Origin: a virus
Reading direction: 5' to 3' (one strand)
DNA: 64,000 nucleotides
Virus record (IMG/VR): IMGVR_UViG_3300009034_000015
Span: 17,630-81,629 of that record
Position numbers and translations under genes: made by a program. A model generated the notes under the pieces. It ran no database searches. It saw only the letters and a program-made list of their open reading frames with translations, and was not told the origin of the DNA. Positions 53,616 to 61,511 of the stretch are shown here, piece after piece (within the stretch, counting starts at the first letter, position 1; every line of letters starts with the position of its first letter).

Positions 53616-54406
53616 CTTAATCCTTCCGGTATTAAATCTAAATTATCTCTTATTACTTTTGGTAAATTCTCTAATTTAACTTTTTCTGTTTTATTAAAAC
53701 AACTTGGAATTACTGGATGCAAATGCTTATCCCCGGGTTTCCAGTAAATCCATTTATCATTATACCAGCTATGATATATCTGGCCACTATCCTTTAAACT
53801 ACCTATTTTCTTTAATACTTGTTGATCATTTAATACATAACTAAAATGATGCATCATAGGGATTCCTGGGAATAATAAAACTGGATTATATTCTACTTTT
53901 CTAATATCAATAAAAAATGTATCTTTAGTTGGTTTAAATAAAATAGTAGGAGTATATGGCTCTAATGGTTTTATTCTATAAAATATCTTTTTCCAGTAGG
54001 TATAAATATTAATCATAAAAGCAAAGTTATCATTATTATAATGCCTTTCTTTAAAATCTATTATTTTTTTAATAGCTCCATCTTCATAGACTTCATCTGA
54101 ATCTATATATAAATACCAATAATCTTTATATTCTTTTAAAAATAAATCAAGTATTAACTGCATCTGGGTTCGCCAATCTAATACTTCTCTATTTATTTTA
54201 ACTGATACTTTACTTCCTAATTCTCTATTCTCATTTAAAAACTTAAAAGAAAACATATCAAGTAATTCATTTGCTTTATGTTTGCCATTCCAAGAGTATT
54301 CATTCTGCCATATAAAAACTTTATCAACCTGGTTAATAATAGATTTTAAAGAAATCTCAAGCCAGGGCTTATAATCAAGGACTTTATATACTGCACATAT
54401 TTTCAT
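53612..54406 (-). CDS. glycosyltransferase, GT2-like
   Basis: The protein has 264 residues. YLYIDSDEVYED (about 96-107) is the DxD motif and VDKVFIWQNEYSW and KVLDYKPWLEISLKSIINQ fit GT2-like N-termini. Similar short GT segments occur in the 775-residue protein (26538-28865). The gene lies beside the cyclase-like and methyltransferase genes and overlaps the small membrane gene by 4 nt. Confidence 0.7.
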   Translation of the reverse strand: MKICAVYKVLDYKPWLEISLKSIINQVDKVFIWQNEYSWNGKHKANELLDMFSFKFLNENRELGSKVSVKINREVLDWRTQMQLILDLFLKEYKDYWYLYIDSDEVYEDGAIKKIIDFKERHYNNDNFAFMINIYTYWKKIFYRIKPLEPYTPTILFKPTKDTFFIDIRKVEYNPVLLFPGIPMMHHFSYVLNDQQVLKKIGSLKDSGQIYHSWYNDKWIYWKPGDKHLHPVIPSCFNKTEKVKLENLPKVIRDNLDLIPEGLR

Positions 54407-54422
54407 AATTTAATGCCACTTT

Positions 54423-54995
54423 TTATTTTATTATTTCTAAAACTTCATAAATAGAATTAATACCTGGAAAGTCAGGAATCACTCCTTTCCTTTCAAATTC
54501 TTTAACTTTAATTAAATCTCCAACATATTTATAAGTAGTTTCTGAAATTAAAATATTACTATAAAATATTTTATTTAATTTACAGAGTTTTGAAGCAAAC
54601 CTTGGAACATTCCCTGCAATTATTATTCCTAAACTATTATCCATTAATCCATAAATTACTTTACCAGTAGCAATTCCAATTCTTAAATTTAATTCTTTAC
54701 TAAGTTTAGAAACACTTTTTATCATCTCTATTGAGGAACGGATAGCATCAAAAGAATGAGTATAGGTTAGTGACGGAGCACCAAATACTATTAAAGCTCC
54801 ATCTCCAATAAAATTAGTTACTATTCCTAAATTGTTATTTGCTATTTTTTTAGTTTCTAAATAAAAATCATTTAATAATCTAATAATACTTTTTGGAGAA
54901 GAATCCTCTGTTATCTTCGTAAAATCTTTAATATCAGAAATTAAGACTGTAGCCTCAATAGATTTACTATTATATATATTATTTTTTTCATTCAT
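54423..54995 (-). CDS. class III nucleotidyl cyclase-like protein
   Basis: The protein has 190 residues, the size of one cyclase homology domain. VLISDIKDFTKITEDSSP (metal Asp D21), NFIGDGALIVFGAP (second metal Asp D65) and LRIGIATGKVIYG match class III adenylate/guanylate cyclases. The usual Lys before IGD is N61; the YT that selects the base is I124/I125; the Asn and Arg that stabilise the transition state are R132 and K136. So metal binding is kept and the base-recognition/catalytic residues are altered, suggesting another substrate, a dimer partner or a ligand sponge. It overlaps the methyltransferase gene by 4 nt. The family call is strong; activity is uncertain. Confidence 0.8.
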   Translation of the reverse strand: MNEKNNIYNSKSIEATVLISDIKDFTKITEDSSPKSIIRLLNDFYLETKKIANNNLGIVTNFIGDGALIVFGAPSLTYTHSFDAIRSSIEMIKSVSKLSKELNLRIGIATGKVIYGLMDNSLGIIIAGNVPRFASKLCKLNKIFYSNILISETTYKYVGDLIKVKEFERKGVIPDFPGINSIYEVLEIIK

Positions 54996-55537
54996 AATTT
55001 AATATCACTTTCTATTTCATTTCCCCAAGCAGACCATCCTTTTACTTTCTTTCTTGCAAATAATTCTATCCTTGGTAAATCTCCAAACAATTTTACTATT
55101 CTTTTGTGAACAGCAATAGGTTTAACAGAATGACCTCTTAATTTATTAAATAAAACTTGCTTAACTGATTTATCCTGTCTTTCTAATTTCCCTTTTATTC
55201 CTAATAAACAAAGCTCAGCTCCCGTTCTTGTATAGTGACCCATCCCTGTTACTGGCTTTTTATTTTTCTTATTTAGTTTAATCCAAATAAAAGCAATAGT
55301 TTTATAATTAAATCCCCAAGATTTAATTAATTCTAAGCCATTTAAAATCATTGGAGATTGAACCCAAAGAAATAAAGCACAATCTTTTTTAGTTATTTTA
55401 TTAATTTTTAATTCTTTTAAATCTTTAAAATTCATCATATCATAATGACTTATAGCAGTTCGTTTCTCCTTCATTTCTCTTTTCCAAACTTTATATTTCC
55501 AAGGTGGATCTGCTAAAATTATATTATATTTTTTCAT
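54992..55537 (-). CDS. MT-A70-type adenine methyltransferase
   Basis: The protein has 181 residues. ILADPPWKYKVWKREM (DPPW at 10-13), LFLWVQSPMILNGLELIKSWG and KTIAFIWIKLNKKNK are the MT-A70 family pattern of N6-adenine methyltransferases. Phage copies often modify DNA to evade restriction. It is translationally coupled to the cyclase-like gene. Confidence 0.8.
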   Translation of the reverse strand: MKKYNIILADPPWKYKVWKREMKEKRTAISHYDMMNFKDLKELKINKITKKDCALFLWVQSPMILNGLELIKSWGFNYKTIAFIWIKLNKKNKKPVTGMGHYTRTGAELCLLGIKGKLERQDKSVKQVLFNKLRGHSVKPIAVHKRIVKLFGDLPRIELFARKKVKGWSAWGNEIESDIKL

Positions 55538-55848
55538 TATTTAAATTCCTTTAATAATAAACTACCTTTAAATTTATAATCAAAAATACCATCTTGTAAT
55601 AACAAACTACTAAATTTATAATTAAAAATATTATCTTGCTCAGGCCAGAATTTAAAACCTTTAATCTCAAAATAGAAACCAGTAATAATTCCAAATCCTT
55701 TACCAATCATTTCTAAGAAATCATTAAGATCAGCAGCAGTAAAATTTTCTGGAAGATTAAATGGAAAATAATTATTCGTATTCATTTCTTTTAATTCTTT
55801 TTTAGTATTTTTAGAACAAACAATAATTCTTTCTTTCACTTCAATCAT
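55537..55848 (-). CDS. hypothetical protein with internal repeat
   Basis: The protein has 103 residues. A C-terminal tandem NIFNYKFSSLLLQ then GIFDYKFKGSLLL is a clear internal duplication. The N-terminus is charged. The ribosome site is weak and a long hairpin (55861-55955) lies directly upstream. No family is recognised. Confidence 0.6.
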   Translation of the reverse strand: MIEVKERIIVCSKNTKKELKEMNTNNYFPFNLPENFTAADLNDFLEMIGKGFGIITGFYFEIKGFKFWPEQDNIFNYKFSSLLLQDGIFDYKFKGSLLLKEFK

Positions 55849-55860
55849 TTCTTTAAATTT

Positions 55861-55955
55861 AAAGGGTAATAAGAATCAAGCCTTTGAAGGAAGGTTTTTA
55901 CATACTAATATGCGCTACCAAAATTAATTAATAAAAATGATCCTTATTACCCTTT
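55861..55955 (-). promoter_or_regulatory. long leader hairpin
   Basis: A 13-bp perfect stem (AAAGGGTAATAAG/CTTATTACCCTTT, 55861-55873/55943-55955) extended by 3 bp, with a 65-nt loop that contains smaller hairpins. It starts after the stop of the 55966-56238 gene and ends 12 nt before the next start; it may attenuate or regulate translation of 55537-55848. It lacks a convincing U-tract. Confidence 0.5.
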
Positions 55956-55965
55956 TTATTAATTA

Positions 55966-56238
55966 CTACATAACTGGAGCAATATCACTTGGCCCACCTG
56001 GAGGTTCTGGTTGAGACTTCTTATTTATTTTTATACCAGTTCCTAAAACTTTAATCTGTCCCTTATCAACCCAACGACCTTCAGCTTTTCCATCCTTATT
56101 TAGTTTTGGCTCAATATAAAACTGAATACATCCATTTAAATATTTAGTCTTTCCAGTAGTAATACCAGTCAATCCAGTTACTACATCTTGAACCTTCATC
56201 CCCAATTCAATTAGTTTAACCTTTTTCGTTTTAGCCAT
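55966..56238 (-). CDS. small conserved-looking beta-barrel protein (KOW/SH3-like)
   Basis: The protein has 90 residues. The pattern IELGMKVQDVVTGLTGITTG, LNGCIQFYIEP and GRWVDKGQIKVLGTG resembles the small phage proteins with GxxVxDxxTGxxGxxT ... WxDxxxL. A Pro-rich C-terminus follows. AAAGGAG precedes the ATG. Often found in phage genomes with no known function. Confidence 0.6.
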   Translation of the reverse strand: MAKTKKVKLIELGMKVQDVVTGLTGITTGKTKYLNGCIQFYIEPKLNKDGKAEGRWVDKGQIKVLGTGIKINKKSQPEPPGGPSDIAPVM

Positions 56239-56265
56239 TTCTTTTCTCCTTTCTTAAAAAATTTA

Positions 56266-56601
56266 TTATCCTTTTGTTATACCAACGAATCCTTTTATAT
56301 CTTCTATTTTAGTAAAAAGCAAATTTAAAATTGTTATAAATGTATTTCTACTACTTTTATAAACCCCTTCACCTAACCAATAATCTTTTCCAGATCCATC
56401 TAAAAATCTTGCCGTAGGATATTCTTTTATTTCAATTTTAAATGTTGTTTTTGTATCACTATCTTCTCCATCAGATTTAGTAATACAAAACTCTTCAATA
56501 GTTTCTTCATCTTTAAAATCTATTCTTGAAAACATAATCCTTTCAATATCATCATCACTTAAATCTATTTCTCTATATTTTATCTGCTTTAAAGAAAGCA
56601 T
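56266..56601 (-). CDS. hypothetical protein
   Basis: The protein has 111 residues, acidic (DLSDDDIERIMFSRIDFKDE, FCITKSDGEDSDTKTTFKIE) with C-terminal hydrophobic segments. No family is recognised. It overlaps a possible 35-residue upstream gene by 29 nt. Confidence 0.6.
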   Translation of the reverse strand: MLSLKQIKYREIDLSDDDIERIMFSRIDFKDEETIEEFCITKSDGEDSDTKTTFKIEIKEYPTARFLDGSGKDYWLGEGVYKSSRNTFITILNLLFTKIEDIKGFVGITKG

Positions 56602-56680
56602 TTATTAAACTGGTATAAAAAGATCCAGCCCTACTTTTAAAATAACTTCTTAATAATTCTATTGCTTCTTGTCTTTCCAT
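56573..56680 (-). CDS. short peptide gene, tentative
   Basis: The protein has 35 residues, beginning MERQEAIELLRSYFKSRAGS, with a predicted amphipathic helix. It has no good ribosome site and overlaps the next gene by 29 nt, so it may be spurious. Listed because its codon pattern is gene-like. Confidence 0.3.
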   Translation of the reverse strand: MERQEAIELLRSYFKSRAGSFYTSLINAFFKADKI

Positions 56681-56682
56681 AA

Positions 56683-56976
56683 TTAATTTTTAACTAACCT
56701 TATAAAAATTTTCTTCTTTCTTAAAAAACCACCACTTTCTTTATGCTCTGCCACATCATATCCTTGACTTACTAAATCATGTTTTAATTTTCCTATTTGT
56801 TTATCTAATTGCTTTTCATAAAATTTATTATCAAGTTTATTTTGATTATAAGCTTGCTCAAAAGTAACAGTTTCTTTCTTTGATCTATACTTTAATAAAT
56901 CTTTTATAGCCTCTTTTAGAATACCTAAAAAGAAACCAATTATAATACTCCCTATACCTACTAAATAAAATTCCAT
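56683..56976 (-). CDS. small membrane protein
   Basis: The protein has 97 residues. An N-terminal hydrophobic helix (FYLVGIGSIIIGFFLGIL) precedes a Lys-rich helical cytoplasmic part. Function unknown. Confidence 0.55.
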   Translation of the reverse strand: MEFYLVGIGSIIIGFFLGILKEAIKDLLKYRSKKETVTFEQAYNQNKLDNKFYEKQLDKQIGKLKHDLVSQGYDVAEHKESGGFLRKKKIFIRLVKN

Positions 56977-56984
56977 AATACCAC

Positions 56985-57188
56985 CTATCTTATGCTTTAT
57001 TATACCTTAAATTATTTACCAGAGTAAGTCCAGTTAATATATAGCCTTAATATCTTTAGGTTACTATTAATTAAAAATTAAAACCTCTTAGAGCCTATTT
57101 ATGGAGCTTATTATATATAATTAAATATAAATGTAATATAACTTATAATATAATAAAATTTAACTAAATAACAGAGATATTAAATTAA
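56985..57188. other. AT-rich intergenic region without genes
   Basis: It holds the inverted copy of the 7505-7550 motif (57100-57145) and no open reading frame that can be supported. It separates the accessory block from the glycan cluster and may contain a promoter or replication-related site. Confidence 0.4.
57100..57145 (+). repeat. AT-rich motif copy B (inverted partner of 7505-7550)
   Basis: Plus strand ATGGAGCTTATTATAT, one changed base, TAATTAAATATAA, then TAATATAA, matching the minus strand at 7505-7550. Orientation is opposite to all genes here, so if it is a promoter it fires antisense; a two-ended function such as an origin or protein site is more likely. Confidence 0.5.
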
Positions 57189-58103
57189 TTAACTTAATAC
57201 CTTTAAAATTTCACTAATACGATTTATATAAGTATGGTTAGCTTGAGCATATCTAAAACCTTGTTCTCTTATTTTATTTGCTTCTATTCTATTTTTATTA
57301 TAATATTCTATTTTTCCTTTTACTTCTTCTGGTTCATGGAAATAAATCACATGCTGCCTATTCATAAATATTTCCGCACATCCTCTAAAATATTCTACTA
57401 TCGCCAAGCCATTCATATTTAATATACAATATAATCTATTAGAAGAATAATAAGGCCAATCATTTACAGCAGAAACAGATAAAACATAATCAGAAGAATT
57501 ATACATAGTCGGCATAGCATTATATATTCTTCTTTTCTTTTCCCATACTCCACCGTCAATAATCTTTACTTGATTATATTCATTTATTTTTCTTAAAACT
57601 TCATTTCTTCTTTTATTTAAAGAATTACCAATAAATAATAATCTATGTGATAAACCGGAATCAAATTTTAAATCTTCTTTTTTATATTTAACACAAGCCT
57701 GTTGAATAAAAAACATATTTTCTTTTTTTATTTTATACCTATCTTCATATAAATCAAATCGTTTATGAGATAAAAAGAAGTAATCTAATATACCAGTCAA
57801 ATCCTTTTCTGGCATAAGTTTAAGATCAACATACCAAAAAGCTACCTTAGAATCTTTACCAATATAATCCCTTATCCTACTTGCTAATGGCTTATCAAAG
57901 CAATCAAGTAAACAAAATATAGTTAAGTCTGGATTAAAAGTTCTAATATTATCTAAAATAACTTGAGCCCCTTGAGTTCTAATATCACAGTATAAAGCAG
58001 GAATATCTAAAACATAACAAGCTTGCTCTATTCCTTGCCAGTGAGGGCATTCTTTTTCTAAATTAAAGGCACCAATCCAAGCTATTTTTGGTTTTCTATT
58101 CAT
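57189..58103 (-). CDS. CgeB-like glycosyltransferase
   Basis: The protein has 304 residues; ATG 58103 just after the upstream stop is preferred to a TTG further up. AWIGAFNLEKECPHWQGIEQ at the start, FIQQACVKYKKEDLKF in the middle and YYSSNRLYCILNMNGLAIVE then FYRHEPEEVKGKI-like C-terminus fit the CgeB/DUF3880 type glycosyltransferase-like family. It is a paralogue of 62454-63362 (same CPHW.GI..A and PQACY-like blocks). Confidence 0.72.
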   Translation of the reverse strand: MNRKPKIAWIGAFNLEKECPHWQGIEQACYVLDIPALYCDIRTQGAQVILDNIRTFNPDLTIFCLLDCFDKPLASRIRDYIGKDSKVAFWYVDLKLMPEKDLTGILDYFFLSHKRFDLYEDRYKIKKENMFFIQQACVKYKKEDLKFDSGLSHRLLFIGNSLNKRRNEVLRKINEYNQVKIIDGGVWEKKRRIYNAMPTMYNSSDYVLSVSAVNDWPYYSSNRLYCILNMNGLAIVEYFRGCAEIFMNRQHVIYFHEPEEVKGKIEYYNKNRIEANKIREQGFRYAQANHTYINRISEILKVLS

Positions 58104-58107
58104 TTTA

Positions 58108-58779
58108 TTATAAAAAATATAAAGCAAACGGAATATCCATTACCTCTTTAGTATATCCACCCCATTCATGATGATAAAAATGTTCTCCGTCTTCATAAAA
58201 AGCTTCACCATGATCTGAAGTAATAATAACTTGAGAATCTAATTTAACTTCTTGTAATAATTTCCAGCACTGATTAAGAGTTTCATCTACTCGTCTATTA
58301 TAAATTTGAAAAGCTTTTTCATTTTTTTCTTTCCAGCCTTTCTTTGGAATCCAATCTGTTGCATTATTTCTAAAACCTATTTCTTCCCACCAATTATGAA
58401 TATAATAATCATGTATTAATACAAAAAAGTTTTGTTTAAGAGATTTATTATTTGATAATACTTTAGTAATTTCTGGTGAAAATAAAGGAAATATATGCTT
58501 ATCATTAAAATAATCTAAACGAGGCCATTTAACCATCGAAGCATAACCTCCACCAGTAATCACAGACTTATAAGCAAAATCAGATTTCTCTATTAAATCC
58601 GCCCAAACTTCTAAGCAAGGTAAAGTATAATTACCAGCAGCGGTATATTTTAATAATATATCAGGAGTTCTAGTATTATGTTTTACAAAAACATCATACC
58701 TTAAGGCATCTAATAGAAAAATAATTAATCTATTAGTTTTTAAATTAATCTCTAAATCTTTAAACTTTAAATCAATCAT
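58108..58779 (-). CDS. alkaline-phosphatase/sulfatase-superfamily hydrolase
   Basis: The protein has 223 residues. LIIFLLDALRYDVF (metal Asp), NYTLPCLEVWADL (Thr as possible nucleophile) and IITSDHGEAFYEDGEHFYHH (metal DHG-E and His) follow the alkaline phosphatase superfamily, including sulfatases and phosphoethanolamine or phosphoglycerol transferases. In a glycan cluster it may remove or add sulfate or phosphate groups on surface sugars. It starts 4 nt within the upstream methyltransferase end. Confidence 0.72.
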   Translation of the reverse strand: MIDLKFKDLEINLKTNRLIIFLLDALRYDVFVKHNTRTPDILLKYTAAGNYTLPCLEVWADLIEKSDFAYKSVITGGGYASMVKWPRLDYFNDKHIFPLFSPEITKVLSNNKSLKQNFFVLIHDYYIHNWWEEIGFRNNATDWIPKKGWKEKNEKAFQIYNRRVDETLNQCWKLLQEVKLDSQVIITSDHGEAFYEDGEHFYHHEWGGYTKEVMDIPFALYFL

Positions 58780-59267
58780 TCTTTTATTACTCTTAATTCT
58801 ACATAAATAGTTTCAGGAGTTATATTTTTAATTCCTAATAATTTAAAAGGTAAAGATCTATAAATATTATAATAGAACGGAAATTCAGGATCAAAATACT
58901 CAAAAGTTTTTCTATTAAAACTACAACAATGAGTAGGATCTTGAACAAAAGCATCAGTCCCACCTAAAGGAACTGATATTTTAACAATAGCTTTATCCTT
59001 ACATACTCTATGTATTTCATTAAAAATATCTATAATTCTTTTAGGGCAAATATGTTCTAATATATGAGAAGCCTTTAATTCAATAACACAATTATCAGGT
59101 AAAGGCCAAGGAATGTCTTCAAGGTTACGTTTAACAAAATTAGGAAATTTAGAAGAACCATAAAATCCTTTATCTATTCCATACCAACCTTCTTGTAGTT
59201 TGTCACCACAACCAATATCTAATTTAATCCCTTTATTTATTTTCTCTTCTGTTAAAAAGAAACCCAT
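58776..59267 (-). CDS. SAM-dependent methyltransferase
   Basis: The protein has 163 residues. LDIGCGDKLQEGWYGIDKG (motif I) and LKASHILEHICPKRIIDIFN are class I SAM methyltransferase signatures. The short length suggests a minimal fold with modified C-terminus. In this cluster it probably methylates a sugar. Confidence 0.75.
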   Translation of the reverse strand: MGFFLTEEKINKGIKLDIGCGDKLQEGWYGIDKGFYGSSKFPNFVKRNLEDIPWPLPDNCVIELKASHILEHICPKRIIDIFNEIHRVCKDKAIVKISVPLGGTDAFVQDPTHCCSFNRKTFEYFDPEFPFYYNIYRSLPFKLLGIKNITPETIYVELRVIKE

Positions 59268-59268
59268 T

Positions 59269-59994
59269 TTAATAAAACCTCCTATTCAACTCACAAGTTT
59301 CCCATTTAAAAGGTTCTTCTAAACTTAATCTTTTAGTCCATTTAAAATTAAATCTTTTTGAATCCTCTTGCATGTGTTTACTAGTAATTGGTTTTCTAAG
59401 TTCTATATTATGCTGTTCATGAACTATATTAACATCACTAGCTACAAGAACTCTTAACCCTGCTTCCCTAACTTTAAGAGCGTAATCCTTTTCACTTATG
59501 CCATAAAAATAATCTGCACTCCAGTAACCACATTTATTAATAGTTTCTCTAGGTAATAGAAAACAAGAACCATGAACTATTTCTAATTCTGTTCTATTAT
59601 TCCAAACTGTGCTTTTCCAATTCTTAACCCCACTTGAATTTGCCACAACAACTCCTACCCCTGATATTAAATAAGATTTCATTTTATCTATCCAGTTATC
59701 AGGAACAAAAACATCAGGGTCACATTTAAAAACATATTTACCACTAGTTAATCTCATTGCTAAATTAACTCCTGCTCCTTCTCCTATATTTTTATTTAAT
59801 AGAACTAATTCAATCCCTCCTAATTCCTTTTTATGTTTTAATAAAATTTCTCTTGTTTTATCTTCTGAATTATTATCAACTATTATTATTTCATAAGCCC
59901 AGCCGGCTACTATTATATCATTTAAAGTTCTTTTAATAGTCTTTTCATTATTCCAAGTGCAAATACAGATACTATTTTCTATTTCTTTATTCAT
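59269..59994 (-). CDS. family 2 glycosyltransferase
   Basis: The protein has 241 residues. ICICTWNNEKTIKRTLNDII, EIIIVDNNSEDKTREILL and KYVFKCDPDVFVPDNW (DPD) are GT2 motifs with the metal-binding aspartates. Cytoplasmic sugar transfer from a nucleotide donor is expected. Confidence 0.82.
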   Translation of the reverse strand: MNKEIENSICICTWNNEKTIKRTLNDIIVAGWAYEIIIVDNNSEDKTREILLKHKKELGGIELVLLNKNIGEGAGVNLAMRLTSGKYVFKCDPDVFVPDNWIDKMKSYLISGVGVVVANSSGVKNWKSTVWNNRTELEIVHGSCFLLPRETINKCGYWSADYFYGISEKDYALKVREAGLRVLVASDVNIVHEQHNIELRKPITSKHMQEDSKRFNFKWTKRLSLEEPFKWETCELNRRFY

Positions 59995-60658
59995 TTTTAC
60001 ACACAGCCAAGATAGGAGTTTCTTTATTTGTTTTTAATTCACTAAAATCATAATTAAATAATTCTACTTTATTAAAAAAAACTTTTAAGATTTCTTCAAA
60101 TTCTTCTAAAGTCCATTCCCTAACATGAGAAATATTGTTTGGAGTTTCTTTTCCAAGCTCAGAATTGTTTCTATTAGGAGAAGAAATATATAAAACCCCA
60201 CCTTTATTTAAACGATTTTGAAGATTTAATAGAGCTTGATTATAATATTTTATATGTTCAATTACTTCAACACAAACTATCATTTCAAATTTAACATAAA
60301 AAGTATTTGGATCAAAATAAGCTATATCTTTTTGTATAAATTCAACACTTTCAATTGGGAAAATCTTTTTGGCAAATTCTATATTACTTTTTGATTTATC
60401 AAAACCCGTTACAAAACCTGCTTTTCTATATAATATTATAGACCCAACCCCGACACCACAACCAGCATCTAAAACAAATTTGTTATATGCTTTTTCCGCA
60501 CATATCTTTTTTGCTATTAAACTATACATAGTTTCTTGCTTAGGTTCTAAAAGATAACCATATTTTCTCCATCTATAAAATAAACCCATAACCATATCAT
60601 CTTCTTTTTCTGAGTTCTCTTTATATAAACCTTGTTTTAAAACTTCTTCGTAAAGCAT
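59987..60658 (-). CDS. SAM-dependent methyltransferase
   Basis: The protein has 223 residues. LDAGCGVGVGSIILYRKAG, GFDKSKSNIEFAKK and VCVEVIEHIKYYNQAL are motifs I-IV of class I methyltransferases, and LLNLQNRLNKGGVLYISSPN is the post-IV strand. Probably sugar- or lipid-modifying given its neighbours. Confidence 0.8.
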   Translation of the reverse strand: MLYEEVLKQGLYKENSEKEDDMVMGLFYRWRKYGYLLEPKQETMYSLIAKKICAEKAYNKFVLDAGCGVGVGSIILYRKAGFVTGFDKSKSNIEFAKKIFPIESVEFIQKDIAYFDPNTFYVKFEMIVCVEVIEHIKYYNQALLNLQNRLNKGGVLYISSPNRNNSELGKETPNNISHVREWTLEEFEEILKVFFNKVELFNYDFSELKTNKETPILAVCKNE

Positions 60659-60819
60659 TTTATTTTCCTATCTAAAAATTTAATAATTGGAATACAGATT
60701 GGTTCAAAAAGTTTTAAAACTTCATCTATTAATTCATTTAAAGCCTTTGATAATTCTTCCCAAGCATAATAATAAGTTCTTTTATATTCTTTTGTATTTC
60801 TAAATTCTTCTTTAGTCAT
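60637..60819 (-). CDS. small hypothetical protein
   Basis: The protein has 60 residues, helical (YAWEELSKALNELIDEVLKL) with a basic C-terminus. It overlaps both neighbours (22 nt and 1 nt), so it is part of the chained cluster. No family is recognised. Confidence 0.5.
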   Translation of the reverse strand: MTKEEFRNTKEYKRTYYYAWEELSKALNELIDEVLKLFEPICIPIIKFLDRKIKCFTKKF

Positions 60820-61511
60820 TATCTATTCTCTGCCACTCCAGTTTTAACTATTTTATTTTCTATTTTAATTCCTTCTTTAGAAAGAAACTCAATAGCCTCA
60901 TCAGTCCATACTCCTCTTTTGATAGCAGAAGTAAAGCAAGGAATTATATCTTCATAAACACCACGAAATAATTCACCTTTTCTATTATATGATAATTTAG
61001 TTCCTTTAACTTCAAAGTCCCAAATATCTTTTGTATTCTCCATATAATATTTTAAAGTTTCTCTTTTCCAAATAGCAGGTAAACAACAAACTCTATAAGG
61101 AGCATTAATAGATATTATTCCAATACGCATGCCATCTATAATCCCTTTTATTTCATAATCAGGCAATCTTCCAGTATGCAATCTTAAACAATCTAATTTA
61201 TTATTTTTAAAAATTTCTAAAAGAGTTTTAATTTTATCTTGTTTTATATAATTATTTAAAATATAATCTTCTTGCATAAAAAGGATTTCATCGTTACCAT
61301 CTATTATATTTAATGCAGTTGAAATTCTTTTTGTCTGAGTTAATCCATTAAGTGTAATTGAACGAATAATAATTTCTTCATTTCTATAATATTTTTTTTC
61401 TGAAATTAAATAAATAGGATAAGGGCAATCAGGCCAGAACTTTTCAAAGCATTTAAAAAATGGTTCCCAAGTTACACTATAATCATCACAACTTGCAACT
61501 AATATCTTCAT
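60819..61511 (-). CDS. glycosyltransferase-like protein
   Basis: The protein has 230 residues; ATG 61511 with AGGAG 9 nt upstream is preferred to a TTG at 61517. KILVASCDDYSVTWEPFFKC, DEILFMQEDYILNNYIKQDK and YRVCCLPAIWKRETLKYYM suggest a nucleotide-sugar-dependent transferase with an acidic EDY motif. Name assigned from motif and context. Confidence 0.6.
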   Translation of the reverse strand: MKILVASCDDYSVTWEPFFKCFEKFWPDCPYPIYLISEKKYYRNEEIIIRSITLNGLTQTKRISTALNIIDGNDEILFMQEDYILNNYIKQDKIKTLLEIFKNNKLDCLRLHTGRLPDYEIKGIIDGMRIGIISINAPYRVCCLPAIWKRETLKYYMENTKDIWDFEVKGTKLSYNRKGELFRGVYEDIIPCFTSAIKRGVWTDEAIEFLSKEGIKIENKIVKTGVAENR

